64,000 nt of DNA from Acanthochromis polyacanthus (GCF_021347895.1 NC_067121.1:16689962-16753961), one strand, 5' to 3'. Positions 36,746 through 49,600 are shown, counted from the stretch's first letter. Notes: generated by a model not told the origin, from the sequence alone. Made by a program: numbers and translations.

Positions 36746-38698
36746 TAGCTCTCGTTATTAATAATTGGGGCACCACCCTAGATCTCTAGGTAAAAATATT
36801 AATTTTAATAAAAAAATTAATATTCATAAAAATTTTGATCAATCTCATATCAAAAAGTCTTGAATCCTCGGTTAAATTGACCACATTCTACACAAAGAAA
36901 CACTTAAGACTGTAGTTTGATCTAAAATGAGATATTTATTAACTATTCTATGAAAATAATGACAAGTAAACTATGTACAATGTAGATATGGTGTGTGTGT
37001 GTGTGCAGGACTACATGTGTGTGTGGAATGTGGGAGTGTGTGTGTGATGTGTGCATGTGTGAGGGATGTGGAAGTAGGTGTGAGAGAGAAGGAAATATGG
37101 TGAGGATTAGCCAGAGCTAACCTGACGAGGTAATTTGGATTAAGAATTCTAATGATTTGTAAAAGAATAAATTGATTAAATGAATTAATTGACCAAGCGG
37201 TTAGTACATCACCCATAGAATGGAATCAGAGCAAACTCAGCTGGAGTTATTGAAGTGAACCGTCGTGGGGCTGGGACTTGCGGGGCCTTCAGATTATGCA
37301 CACGGTCTGGACTGGCAGGTTCGGAGCGGTGTGTCGTCGTTATGGCCGCCTGGATGTCCTGCCGCGGGTTGATCGGTTCTATGCAAAGACCTGATCCAGC
37401 AGATCTCCGGAGTTCTCAGCTGAGTGTTGATTGGCTTAAAAATGATGGTTCTCAAGCTTTAGCCAAGAAAAATGGGTGTTGATGAAAAATTGTCAAAATT
37501 AAGAAAAATAAATGCTGGTTCTGAATCGGTTCTTCAGATTAAAACGAATAACGAGCAAAATGTCTCCTTAAGTTACAAAAACATTAAAAGATAAATAGTT
37601 AACAAACTTAGATGGTGAGGGAATTTCAAAGATAGGAAAAACGCGCTTTAGGTAAGAAAATAATGAGAGAGACTTTGGTTGGCCTCTCAGGAAGAGAGGG
37701 GTAAGAGGCAAGAGAGAAGAGTCGGTAAGAGAGCGTAAAATGTGGGCTACGGCTGACTTTATCTGTGGGTCCAGCTAAGGGGAGGACCTGGGCGGAGAGA
37801 GAGAACTTTTAGGCGCAAGTCTGGTGGAATTTGGAATCTCTTTGTTCTCACAAAGTAGAGAAGAAAGAGGAATCCAGAATGGATTAAAATATGATATTAC
37901 ACGCGCAAAACACGATCTGTCTATCCCACCATATTCAGTTGTGTGAAAGAGACAGGCATGTTCCTAAATGTGTAGATTATTACATATGTTCATATTATGT
38001 GAATCATTTCATTCATAACTATATGTTTATGACATTAAAAATATGTATCACAGTGAAAATATAACAACAAGTCAGAGATTTGGTAACAGGTAAATACAAT
38101 GGTCATCATTCAACCTAAATAGAGAGGAAATTCAGAAGTTAATACTGGAATTCATTCCAAATCCATAGTATCCTGGGGAAGAAATGATTAAACATCACAA
38201 ATTAATATCTAGACTTCTGTAACCGATATAATTGTCAAATTCGGATATGATGTACAACATAATCTCACTATAACTTTGGTAATCAGGAAAGAACAAAATA
38301 AATCTCAGAAATATGAACTTTGAAGTAATTAGTTTCTTCAGTTAAAGAGTGTGTCTCTCTCTGTTCCAGCCTTCTGCCATAAAGTTTTACGACTTGTTAT
38401 CTGATCTGTGGAATGCAGAGACGTCTCCGGCTGAGGGTCTCCTAAAGCTGAAAAGGGATTTTAGCATGAAAGTTCATTAAACAAACATCCATAGCATATA
38501 ATTGAAAGTCATTGTCTTTTAAAAAGAAGAAATTATTCCAGGGGTTTAAATGTTCACAGGAGCTCCATCCTTCTGTGAATGAAAACCTACAGAAATACAA
38601 ATGTCTCAATCCTCCTATAGAGATGGGTGTTGGTCAGTGCTGGAGAGGGACAGCTTATCTGAGTTTTGATCAGCTCAGGAATTCCAGAGCCTTTGCAG
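36746..38698. mobile_element. insertion of about 2 kb splitting the hAT gene; possible LTR
   Basis: This block sits between two parts of one transposase sequence, so it is probably inserted DNA. On the minus strand its end shows retroelement-LTR-like features: AATAAA near 36930, then a T-rich stretch, then GGTGCCCCAATTATT (36776-36762), which resembles a primer-binding-site region. A (GT)n run lies at 36990-37060. No open frame of any retroelement protein was seen and no target duplication could be fixed. Solo LTR is the leading guess; another unknown element is possible. Confidence 0.35.
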
Positions 38699-38895
38699 TC
38701 TTGCTACAACCTCACAGCTGTGGCTGAGTCCATGGGCTGGGACAGCCTGCCCACTGAGTGGCAGAAGATCGGGATACTGAGAGACCTTCTCCTGCTGTTT
38801 GCAGAGCACACTAAGTTGCTTGAAAGTGACACTCAATCACTTTCCCTTGTTGTGCCAGCACTCCTGGATCTCAAGAACCATCTGTCAGAGTTCTC
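38699..38895 (+). pseudogene. hAT transposase pseudogene, continuation
   Basis: The plus strand resumes the hAT protein with TAVAESMGWDSLPTEWQ, LLLFAEHTKLLESD and LSLVVPALLDLKNHLSEF. This is the segment that normally follows the CLEVKEHL stretch at the end of the 5' part. The codons for HL(V/T)AV appear on both sides of the break but differ at several positions, so the two parts may come from related copies rather than one. Confidence 0.8.
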
Positions 38896-39189
38896 GCTTG
38901 TCTTTAAGTTAAACTTCAATGTAATGTCAATTTTATCTGGCTTTGTCATTTGAAGCTATTTTATTCAAATTTAAGTGTGTGCACTTCTTACATGTTTGAG
39001 AGGTAAAATAAATGTGTTCTAAATTCAAATCAGAGCCTCTTCCGTGTCTTGAATTGAATGTATTCTTGAGTCTATAAGGTAACAATAATATAATTATAAG
39101 ATCCATGTTTGACTTATGAAATGGATGACTTAGAGAAAAATTTTGGTTACATCTACTCTGTACTAAGTACTTGTACTATATTAAGTGGG

Positions 39190-40111
39190 TTAAAGCTGCT
39201 GTCCGGAGTTTGAATCGCAGCGTCTCCCAAAACACTGGTGGTCCCACCCTCCCTCTGATTTCGCCCCTTTATTTGTGCACGCGCGGAGTACATGAGAGGA
39301 GTGCCCGGAGTGCTGCAGCATCTTGCCTGTTTTGCTGTTTTCCCCTCTTCTACATTTAGTACATTTAGTAAATAATAAAGGAATTACGTTAGAATGCTGT
39401 ATTGAGTCTAACTTGTCCTAATACCAAAATAACATGAATCTGCTAGGACGAACGAGTAAAGTTTCAATATGTGATTACACTCGTGTATCCCTCTCGATGA
39501 CGTTGTTTATCAAACTTAGTGCATTTACGCGTGTATATGTGTTACATTGTTTATTTATTTCTATCTAGAGTTCAGAATTGCATGACTCCTCTGACGAAGA
39601 GTATGTCCCAGACGCCCCAACATCTTCCTCCAGAGGTCGGGCATCTAAACGAAGCCGTCAGGCGGGCTATGGAGGCCGTGGTCGGGGAGCGACGCGAGCA
39701 CCCCGAGCCAAAAAACGTCCTGCAGTCTCTTGGCCTGACAAGCTGTGGGATTGGTAACTTTTCTGGAAGTTGCTGATCCCTGATGTTCTCTCCTCCATAA
39801 GCAAAACAAATGTGCGCGCGGTTGCGTAGTGCGTAGCTCGCCCACCTCTGCATGGGCTTGATTGCTGTGCGCGTAACCGTTGATTGACAGCATGACAAAG
39901 CTGAAGCTCGAACTTGATTGGTCGGCAGCAACCGGCGCTTTTTGGAATAACATGGGGGTCTATGAGAGGAAGGCGGCACTCAGGAATAAATTTTCATATC
40001 GCGTTATGCTAACTTTATATTATAGTATCGAACTAGACTAACACATTTAAGCTTTGTTAAAAAATGATACATAAATTGAAAACAAACGGAAACTCCAGAC
40101 AGCAGCTTTAA
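39190..40111 (+). mobile_element. piggyBac-like non-autonomous element with TTAA ends
   Basis: Inverted ends AGCTGCTGTCCGGAGTTT and AAACTCCAGACAGCAGCT are each bounded by TTAA (39190-39193, 40108-40111), the target duplication of piggyBac elements. The element is 922 bp and CpG-rich. Inside, a plausible acceptor (TTTCTATCTAG at 39568) opens a frame reading SSDEEYVPDAPTSSSRGR, then a basic Gly/Arg stretch, then WPDKLWDW and a stop. The same frame resumes with LIPDVLSSISKTN, which resembles the N-terminal edge of the piggyBac transposase domain. The catalytic region is absent. Confidence 0.75.
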
Positions 40112-40149
40112 GCAGAATTGCATTGCTCAAAAGAGATGAGATTAAAGTA

Positions 40150-40375
40150 CAATTTTCATTGACTAAAACTAGACTAATATGTCATCAGTTTTCATTGACT
40201 AAAACTATACAAAAATAATCATGGATAATTCTGACTACAATAAGACTAAAATGCTCAGACTTTTAGTCAACTGAAACTTGACTTGACTAAAAAGAGTATA
40301 AATGTGACTAAAACTAATAAAAACTAAAATTATAGTTTAACACAAAGACAAGACTAAAACTAAAATTAAAACAGG
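40150..40375. repeat. degenerate ACTAAAACTA-rich repeat
   Basis: Many imperfect units of GACTAAAACT and TTTTAGTC lie in both orientations. This is a known kind of vertebrate low-complexity interspersed repeat. It abuts the truncated 3' end of the LINE to its right. Confidence 0.7.
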
Positions 40376-40384
40376 CTGCCAAAA

Positions 40385-41280
40385 ACAACACTAACGGGGA
40401 GGCAATGAAGGGAGGCTAAAACGGGTGTAATGTGCTCATATTTTTTGAGTGGTGGTTAAAAGACTGGCAGCAGGATTTTGAGCCAACTGGAGATGTGCTA
40501 GGGCAGACTGGCTAGCTCCAAGGTACAATAAATTGCAATAATCCAGTCTGGTAGTGATAAAAGCATGGATGACCATTTCAAAGTGCTCTGGTGTTAAAAA
40601 GGGCTTCACCTTGGCTAACCGACGCAGGTGAAAGAAGCGAGCCTTCACCACGGCACTGATTTGATGGTCAAGTTTAAAATTAGAGTCCATTTTAAAATCC
40701 AGGTTGAAAACCACTGGCTTAACATAGTGAGCCAGGGGGCCCAAGTCAACAGGAGGAGACTCACAAGGGCCACTGGGACCACACACCATTACCTCAGTTT
40801 TCTTCTTGTTAAAACATAGAAAATTTAAGGCCACCCGGGCTTTAATGTCATCAAGACAGGACAGAAGCGGTGTGACTGATTGACAGTCTTTCTTTATCAA
40901 CGGCACATAAATTTATGTGTCATCCACATAAAAATGGAAGGTGATGACATGCTTCCTGAGGATGGATCCCATGGGAAGTAGGTATAAGGAAAAAAAGAGA
41001 GACCCTAAAATCAAACCCTGTGGGACCCCAAAAGACAATGGAGCAGGGGGGAATTCAAAGATATCGAGGCTCACACTCATAGTTCTGCCAGACAAATAGG
41101 ACCTAAACCACTGCAGTGCACTACCACTAATGCCCACCGAGTGCTGCAAGTGAGATATTAAAATGTTGTGGTCCACTGTGTCAAATGCAGCAGTTACATC
41201 CAGAAGTACAAGAACCACATAATCCCCAGAGTGGTTTGCCAGTAGAGAATGGGTGTCTTCTGATTCACAGTGCACATCAA
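40385..41280 (-). mobile_element. L2-like LINE fragment, reverse transcriptase and thumb region
   Basis: Minus-strand LINE truncated at both ends. The frame runs from about 41275 to 40436. It shows reverse transcriptase motifs FDTVDH, GVPQG and YVDD in order, then NFLCFNKKKTEVMVCGP, FKLDHQISAVVKA and FITTRLDYCNLLYLG. The frame is open apart from one stop at 40913-40915, where relatives have Gln in DDTQIY. The normal C-terminus after the TTTQKI segment is missing where the ACTAAA-rich repeat begins. Confidence 0.88.
40436..41275 (-). pseudogene. LINE reverse transcriptase pseudogene (one nonsense codon)
   Basis: First part 41275-40916: 120 residues with FDTVDH (31-36), GVPQG (83-87) and the catalytic YVDD (116-119). 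A TAA at 40913-40915 interrupts, and the same frame continues to 40436 for about 158 more residues. A single CAA-to-TAA change explains the break. Because the 5' end (endonuclease) and the extreme C-terminus are also missing, it was dead on arrival regardless of this stop. Confidence 0.85.
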
Positions 41281-41283
41281 AGG

Positions 41284-41975
41284 GTTAGGGACGTAAATGT
41301 CTGGATGACCTATAATTTTCTTCGTTTAAATTCAGACAAACAGAAGTTACAGTATTTGATCCTAAACATCTCAGAAATACACTATCTTAGCAAAGAATTT
41401 CTCTGGATGTCATTGCCTTAGTTTCCAGTTCCTTCAAGTTATTTTTGATAAGGACATGTCGTTCAACATATAAGTTTGTATGACAGTTTTATTTCATCTT
41501 CGCAATATTTTCAAAATCAGAAACATATTGTCTCAGAGTGATGCTGAGAAACTAGTCCATACATTTGTAACTTCTAGGCTGGTCTATATTTATTATCAGG
41601 ATGTCCCAATAATTCTCCTTAAAACCTCAAGCTAATACAAAACGCTGCAGCCTATATTAGCTTCTCTTAATTGGCTCCCTTTAAAATCAAGGATATAATA
41701 TAAAAATCCTGCTTCTAACATATAAAACTCTTAATGACCAAGCTCCATCATATCTTAAAGACCTTACTGTACCATATCATCCTAACAGAGCCCTTTGCTC
41801 TCAGATTGCATATTTATTTGTGGTTCCCAGAGTTTCCAGTAGTAGAATGGGAGACAAAGCCTTCAGCTATCAGCTCCTTTGTTGTGGAATCAGCTCCCAG
41901 TTTGGGTTCAAGAGGTAGACACATTCTCTACTTTTAAGATTAGGTGAATTACATTAGCTAAAAAATGTTCTTCTT
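41284..41975 (+). mobile_element. second L2-like LINE fragment, head-to-head with the first
   Basis: A plus-strand, frame-shifted copy of the region after the reverse transcriptase: VNVWMTYNFLRLNSDK, then blocks corresponding to LVHTFVTSRL, IQNAA, LLTYKTLNDQAPSYLKDL and VVPRVSSSRMGDKAFSYQ. It is not the same subfamily as the minus-strand fragment next to it and overlaps it in content, so these are two insertions. It ends before a 25-bp A run at 42048-42072. Confidence 0.75.
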
Positions 41976-42072
41976 TGTTAAAGCCCATAGTTAGGATTGC
42001 TCAGGATCACCTTATATAATGTATTATTTATGTAAACAGTACTGATGTAAAAAAAAAAAAAAAAAAAAAAAG

Positions 42073-45000
42073 TCTAAAATTGTTCACTGAAGCTTGTCCA
42101 TCTAAACTTTGAACAAACAACCCAGTGCTGGGATAACAGTCTAGTCTATGTATCAATTTCTATTACATGCACTGACACCATTTAGGCTTCATTTTGTTAG
42201 AAAGAATGTCTTATCAACAGAAGAACATCCAAGATCAAGTCTGAGTAAAATAGAGGGTATTCATTCATGCAACTTAAATTACTTATAGGAATGACTTATA
42301 ATGTTAACAATATCAATATTTGTTTTATTACTTTCTAAATAGCTACCCAAGGCAACCAAAAAATCTTATTGAGTGGGTAGCACATCCATTCTTTGCCAGG
42401 TATGATCTGCCCCAAAACCAGGACATATAAGCAGCTGGAACCCAGTATCTCTTACCTTGGGAGCAGTGGGCAACATGCCAAACTCTGTGGGAGCTGTGCT
42501 ACATTTCACAACATGATGGATGACACAAGTCATTTTTATCTGTAACAACAAATTAGTTCGTCAACAGTCCGCCTTAATATTTGAGAGGAGATAAAAGCTT
42601 TCTGTTAGAATCAAGGCAAACATTTAAACTCTAATGAGGTGATAACTATGAACTATTCCCATCTGAATGATAGACCAATTGACACATTGAGATTATTTCC
42701 TGCCGTCTTACTCAAGTGGACACATGAGATGATGCTACTGAGTGTTTAATTGTGCCTGTGTGCACTCTATGCTCATACTTGCCATAGGCTTATTCAACGT
42801 TTGGTGAAAAAATGACCTTGAACAAAAACTGTATTCATAACGATAGAATCAAAGTGCTCGAGGTGTCACAAAACAAGCCTGAATATAAGAAAAAATAAAA
42901 GCAGTACAGACTCTGGAGGTGAAAAAGAACATTCCACTAGGTAAGAGACTGAAGGAGGCTTTGCATGGTTTTCTTTTAGCTATTTTTTGAAACAGTAACC
43001 CGTTGATTCATAAGTTTTGATTCGCATGTCTACAAACCCATGTGAGTCTCTTGACATTTATTAGATATGGCATGCCAAAAAGTCCCATATTCCCTGAGGT
43101 TCTTTTGCTGTGTCTTGACAAGGTTTTGACTTTTTTTGTGGTGCAGAGGAGAGCTGAGATTTCCTTGCAAGATTTTTAGTGGGTTGATATGCTGATAAAT
43201 GGTTGGTTTCCTACAGTACAGTATGATGGGTTTTTTTAAATTTCACATTAACAATCTGTATTTGCTGCTCATATAGCAAGTTAATTTTTCTGATGTTTGA
43301 TGTGTTGTTTTTAAAAGTCTGATTCCTGTGAACCTGTGGTGTCAGTTACACACAGTTAAGTTTATTAAATTACATCACTTTGTCAGGGTGAATGAAAAAG
43401 AATATCATTAGAATGAATCAGGCCAAGACAGTGTGTATTGAGTCGAAATACAATGCGTAGAAGCTTTTTAGTAGTTGTGTGACCAATAAGAAACTTCCCA
43501 GAAGACAGATTTAGATGGAATATATCCCAGAATCAATTATCTATAAATTGGATTGTATTACAGAGAACAGCAGTGCTGAATATGTCTTGTGCAGGTTCTC
43601 AGGAGACATTTAACAGAGTGTAACCAACTATTGCTGGGCATATGTTAACACAGTTTAGGACTGACAAATGTTACCACTGTCATTAAATTCTGAACAGTCA
43701 TTCATTATTATTTTCTCACAGCTGCACGTATCTCTCTATTTTACAGGCAGTGTTGTGAGGGTGTTGTCCTGCAAACGCTATTAATTGATGAGAGATTTCT
43801 TGTGTTCTGCCTTATTTATCACCCGACTACCAATTAAGACTGCACCGTCTGTTACGCTCATACATCATGCTATTTTGTCTGTCATGTCCTGAGTGGTTCA
43901 TTATTTCTAACATGGACCATTGGCAGCCAACAAGACAGTCACTGACCTCTGCCTAATCTACTTTTGAGGGTAACTCATTTTGATGTGGAGATTGCTTGCT
44001 AATGTTTCGGTGCACTTTGAGAATATTGCTTAACTATGTTAGCAATACAATGTAAAATGAAGTCCACTACGTTGATTTGTGTATATGGACGCTCAGCTAA
44101 GCATTCACTTAACCATGTCTAATTTATTTTTCAGTGTGGTTAACATATTGGGATGTTAACAAACACAGGGACTCTAGTAGCTAGTAAACTGTACTCAGTT
44201 GCTTAAGCTTCTTTACTATGAGGAAAAAAGAATTCACATCTTTTGCCAACTCAAGGGACAACAAACCTCCTGCTCCCAGTAGTTCCCACAAGCTGCACAC
44301 ATTTCATTTTGAAATTAGAATAGTACAGAAATGGACTTGTTGCTGTTTCAGGGATTATTATCTTGTTTGTCTCTAGTCACCAAACACACCCACATATTTT
44401 TTCTAAATAAATGTGAACCAGAAACATTACCTACTGCACATTAGATAACCGTCACGAATTGCCCAGCACGGCTTCTGTAGCCTCAGGGATGGAGTCCAAA
44501 CAAAGTTATAAAGTCAATTCTCTGAACAAATCCTGTTCAGTTTGAGAAGAGAATAGGTCCACAACAATGTAAATTATCTGAAAACAAAAGATAAATATCT
44601 GACCCAGTATAATCACCACTTATGGAGTTTCCTAATAATAAAAATGAATCTATCTTATTTGTACTCGTCACCTAATTAGTGCAGAACATCTGAAAAATCT
44701 ATTTGATGGCTTTGGATGTTAATTACTTCTAAATGCATCATGAAGTATCTTAGGGGAATAGATAAAACACGCTGCAGTTTCGATGTTTTGCTTGTCATCT
44801 TTGGCTGAAATATGAACTGAATATTTTTTCCATACAATGCGAAACAAATAAAGAGCAGCAGCAATCATTTTAAAGAAGCCAAGATCAGAATATAAGCAGC
44901 ATATTAATGTATCCATGTGAGTTTTACACTTTTGCTGGGGTGACCTGTACAATAATACTGAGACTACTCTAAGATGATATAAAAAGACATTTTCCTACAT

Positions 45001-45399
45001 CTCTCAATACATGAATTAATTTGTGTAGCAAATCTGAATGGAGGAACAGATTGGCATTTTGTGTGCATAAAACACAAAATAAGCATAAATATAAAAAAAA
45101 ATGCATGCTATTTCCTGGATCTTGCACTGAATGAGGGATAGCCAACATGCCTGCGCATTCTTCTCCCTTTGTCCATATTTGTCATTTGTCATTTATTGAT
45201 TTAAAGCAAAAATAATTTTGCTGTGCAAAACTTTTTTCTTCATATTGGCATTGATGTATGGTGATATTTCAGTTTAACAAGCATTAAATTCATTTGACTG
45301 GTTAAATTTGTCTTTTTATTTATCTGTTTGTTTTTTTTGGTATTGATAAATGCCTGAAATCAAGGTAAATATCAACATCAAAATATAAAATTAAATATA
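42073..45399. other. no gene or clear repeat seen
   Basis: AT-rich non-coding DNA. Confidence 0.5.
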
Positions 45400-45771
45400 C
45401 TCTACTGTTCAACAGTTTGAAGTCACCCAGACAATTTCATGTTTTCCATGAAAACTCACACTTTTATTCATGTTCTAACATAATTGCACAAGGGTTATCT
45501 AATCATCAATTGGCCTTTCAACACCATTAGCTAACACAATGTAGCATTAGAACACAGGAGTGATGGTTGCTGGAAATATTCCTCTGTACCCCTATGTAGA
45601 TATTCCATTAAAAATCAGCTGTTTCCAGCGAGAATAGTCATTTACTACATGAACAAAATCTAGACTGTATTTCTGCTTCATTTAATGTTGTCATGTTCAC
45701 TGAAAAAATATGCTTTTCTTTCAAAAATAAGGGCATTTCTAAGTGACCCCAAACTTTTCAATGCTAGTGTT
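45400..45771. mobile_element. Tc1-like non-autonomous element (about 370 bp)
   Basis: Ends CTGTTCAACAGTTTGAAGTCAC and its inverted partner GTGACCCCAAACTTTTCAATG, with TA at 45398-45399 and 45772-45773. The body (for example AACACAATGTAGCATTAGAA, CCTCTGTACCCCTATGTAG) is a well-known fish sequence and non-coding. Confidence 0.85.
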
Positions 45772-48700
45772 TATTAAACAATAAAAGCTTATTTTGCATT
45801 TAGCCACACCTTTTTTTTTTCATATATTTCACATATATAAACTCCAACCCACATACTAGAGCCAGACAGCAGAGAGCAGCTGGTTTTTCTTTTCTCCCAG
45901 TATTAGCAGGCATCGGCACATCTTCAATTGAGGTATTTCATCAGAATCCTGGGTGATTAAAAGTAGTGGGGAAGCAGATTTTCCAATTGTTGGAATGTCT
46001 GAGCCACAAGTGTTGTGGAGAATTGCATGAGCATCCTTTTATGTGAAAGATAACTGTCATTGCATATCTTTTCTGCCAATCTTATCTCCTCAAAAACACG
46101 GTATTTTGGGAGGTAGAGCTATTTTACAGGCTTACGGAATCACCCATAGAGTTCTCTGCTCTCACTCTATATTACCCTGCATATGTATGTCACCTTTATT
46201 TATTCCACCCACACAAGCAGATACATATGCAGGCAAGCACGCTGACACCAGCACACACATCATTCCAACAAGAGTACACATATTTGTAAACAACGCCGTC
46301 AAACAGAGGCATCCTCGTCAGACGGCTCTTGTTGTTTTCTCATTCGGGTTTGCCGTGGTCCTTGAAGTAACCTTTCTCATTCTGAGAATCTGCAATGCAG
46401 GCTGTCTTCATTTAGGTGTTTGTTGGTGGGCAGGGTGGAGACTGCATTATTTATGATGAGGCAAACCGGCAGCAAGTGATAGGCACCAAACAGACACGAG
46501 AACAGCCCCTCGTACCAGAGTGAAGCAATCAAACACAGCCCCGGTGCATTTAGTGACGCCTCATGACACCTCTTTTCATTTTAAACATAAAACATTGCAT
46601 CCTTCCCCGCTGAGAGCTTCTGAGAGGACAAAAACAAGAGGCTTCAGAATTGGGAGTCCTTGCGGGGATATTTCTCCCAAATGTTGATGTAAAAGTGTTG
46701 CAGCTGATTTGTAAGAAAAGAAAGGCGCGTGTGGGAATCATGATAAACATTTCCCCAGATGGACACCTCCATCTCCAGCCCTGATCTGGAGGAAGCATCA
46801 TTTTCCACAGAAACAAAACATCATATCACTGCTGAAATAGGCAGCTATCTGGTGGATAAAGACAGATCATATTACAATGCAAATAGCACCTATCCATTAT
46901 CATCCACTGCCGAATCATCTTTGTTTGTCTGGATTTACATTAATCCCAGAATCCAAAGAGTGGCTGACAGACAGAGACTTACTTGTGATGTTCATGTTAT
47001 GGAAAATGAATAAAGCATGAAGGCGAAGTGTTTGGGTGCAGACCAGGCTTTGTGGAGGAGACAGGGATGGGTTGAGAGATGGGTTGGGAGGATAGAGGAG
47101 AGGGCTGGGACTGTTCTGGGATGGAGGGCAGTGTGGAGGCCACAGGGTCTGCAGGCCAGGTCTTCCGAGAAATTCTCAGTTTTTCTTCAGTATGCAAGGC
47201 AGGTGCTGGAATCCAGCAAAACCTCTTAAATATTAAATGCCAACCACCTGCAGTTTTTCTCTGCCTTTTATTCAATAATAGACGACAGCCGTCAAAGCTG
47301 TGATGTTTCTATGTGTGAGAGAGTGATGATTCCATTGAAGAGAGGGAATGGTATAAAGCATGTTCCCAACAACAAAAAACACAAACACTGTACTGTGTCT
47401 AAGTACTTCCTTGGACACATTTTCATGGATGAATAATGAACATCACTTGCATTCCTACTAAATCATCAGGTCTCCCTAATGTCACAAATGCTTCTCATTG
47501 AACTAGCTGGCAGGTCATTCATTTTATCTTTTGATGGCTAGAAAAAAATGAATAAAATCTAAAAAAAAAAAAACTACCAGAGATGTGGCTAATCAGCTGT
47601 AGTCTCATTTGTGTACATTTAACTTAATTAGATAACTCAGACTCCCCATCTGACGAAGAGATGGTTTGTTGATCTTTTCATTCCCTGAATTGACTTCAAT
47701 CGCCAAAATGGATTTGAGTATTTTTCTGGAGGCCCAGCGCTGGCCTCATTTCCTGATCAAAAGAGTTCTCTGTTCCTGACTGGGACAGATCTCGGATTAA
47801 ATTGCTATCTTTGATGACTCACTTAGCAAAATTGCAACCCTGCCTCCCAAGATTACCCTCTCCACTGCTTTCTTTCCCCCCACCCCCGTTTCTCAGTTAA
47901 AAGTGTTCATTTTGAGATGTCAGAGCATTTTCGGTGGCCACAAAACAACCTTGATCATTACGTATTTCAATTAGACAGTATCATGTGGGAAAACTGTTAA
48001 AAATATTCCTCTTTGTAGAAAAGTATTTTCCATTCAGAAACCTACTCACAGACATATGTTGTTTATATCTCACTGCACCCTGGGTTATAGACTCAAATAA
48101 AAGCCACAGTCAACATTTTAAACATTTAAGACCCACAGGTCCAAAGAGTAGCTTCTAATTAATACAAGTTCCAAATTCTCTAGGGAGAAAACTCCTTTAC
48201 TGCTTGTGTTTTAAAAACAGTCAAGATTTCAGTTGAGTTTTGATTTGTCATGTCTGTGATCAAAACTAAGCTCTGATTTAAAGGAATTATTAAATATGGA
48301 GTATGTATCTCCACCATCTGCCTATGACTGGAAGCAGCAGCAAATGGCTAGCACTAGCAAAAAAACAACAACCAAAAAACACTAAAAGTACACCATACCA
48401 GTCTCAGTGAGCATATTATATATTTTTGTTCAGTCAATTAAAGAACTACTTGCATTACTATCTAAACCTTTTTTCATTATTATTTGGGAGGAGGTTTTTT
48501 TCCCCCACTATTATTACTGTGGCAGTACTGAAGAGATGGTAGCAAATGGGAAGCAGTGAGTCCTTGGCAGGATTTGAACCAGCGACATTGCGGTGCGTGG
48601 TCTGGGTCCCCAGTGCTGCAATTATTTTTTAGCAAACTGCTGGGCCTGGTTACTTCTTGGAGTCTTCTCTTCCTTGTAAGCTTTCCAAGAAAAATAATAA

Positions 48701-48999
48701 TAATAAAAAAGCCTGTTTTTCAAGAAATACTTACAGCTGATTAAAGAACAAAGAGCATAATATTTAGTTAGTTGGGTAGTTTTTATCTCCTTCATTGACA
48801 AAAAAAAATCAAACAAAAAGAAAACCAGGTCAATACAACAGCGAACGTTTCCAAACTTCTGAATGAAAGGGAGCAGAAATAAGAATAAACTGATATAATC
48901 TATCCCTTCATATCAAAGAATTAGCTTACGATGAGCATTAAAAACTAACAAAAAACAAAATGACTATCAAGTCTGAGGCCCGCACAGCCACTCTCACTC
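45772..48999. other. no gene seen
   Basis: The open frame 46043-46456 has no domain signature. 46480-46900 and 47640-47960 look single-copy. 48556-48615 has a tRNA B-box-like TTCAAATCC on the minus strand, but no full tRNA or SINE was found. Confidence 0.45.
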
Positions 49000-49600
49000 A
49001 TATTAGTTTTCTCTCATAACAAACACTAAGATACTCTTACTTAATTTCTTTGTATTTTAATAATATGCTAGTTTTATTTATGTTTTTAAATCTTGCCAGT
49101 GAGGTTGTTTTGATTCCTTTTCCAGATAGTTCCGTAAATTGACCCCTTTTACAGAAATGCAACATTCTATTAATTCCGTCCTAAATCTTGGTTTTATGAA
49201 GATCTCTCTTTCTTTGAAGTTCTACTTACCTTTTGTTCTGGACATTGATCCGTAAAGTTTCTTTATGAGTTTCATACTTAATCTGCAGAATACTATAATC
49301 TACTATGTGGTGAAATTTCAACAATTTTGACTGAAGGATTAATGGGTTTGTTGGATCTTTATATTATTTTTCTGTAAAATGAAAATTGACTGGATTTTTG
49401 TCTTACAGGCATTCCCCTCAACTTCAGCAAAGTAGGTAAGATATGGAGCAATCAGAGAATTATTGAACATGTACAATGCTTTGCTATCCAGCAAATCCTT
49501 TACTTTGTATAATACAGCAATTGGTTTTGCTATTTTTACTTTTGGATAATCTATATGTGATTTCCAATTCAAATTCTCATCAACCATGACACCCAAAAAA
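49000..49600 (-). mobile_element. degenerate LINE fragment
   Basis: Minus strand: GVMVDENLNWKSHIDY, VLYKVKDLLDSKALY and IAPYLTYFAEV form the thumb region of a non-LTR reverse transcriptase. Decayed C-terminal sequence follows toward 49000. The frame is broken after 49339. Clade not assigned. Confidence 0.65.

Noticed and set aside
39572..39979. 135-codon minus-strand open frame
   Set aside because: Lies inside the TTAA-flanked element antisense to the piggyBac-like remnant. CpG-rich DNA favours long chance frames.
46043..46456. 137-codon plus-strand open frame
   Set aside because: No recognisable domain; includes low-complexity CA-rich translation. No evidence of an exon.
48556..48615. Possible tRNA or SINE head on the minus strand
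   Set aside because: A B-box-like TTCAAATCC is present, but no A box, cloverleaf or conserved body could be found.
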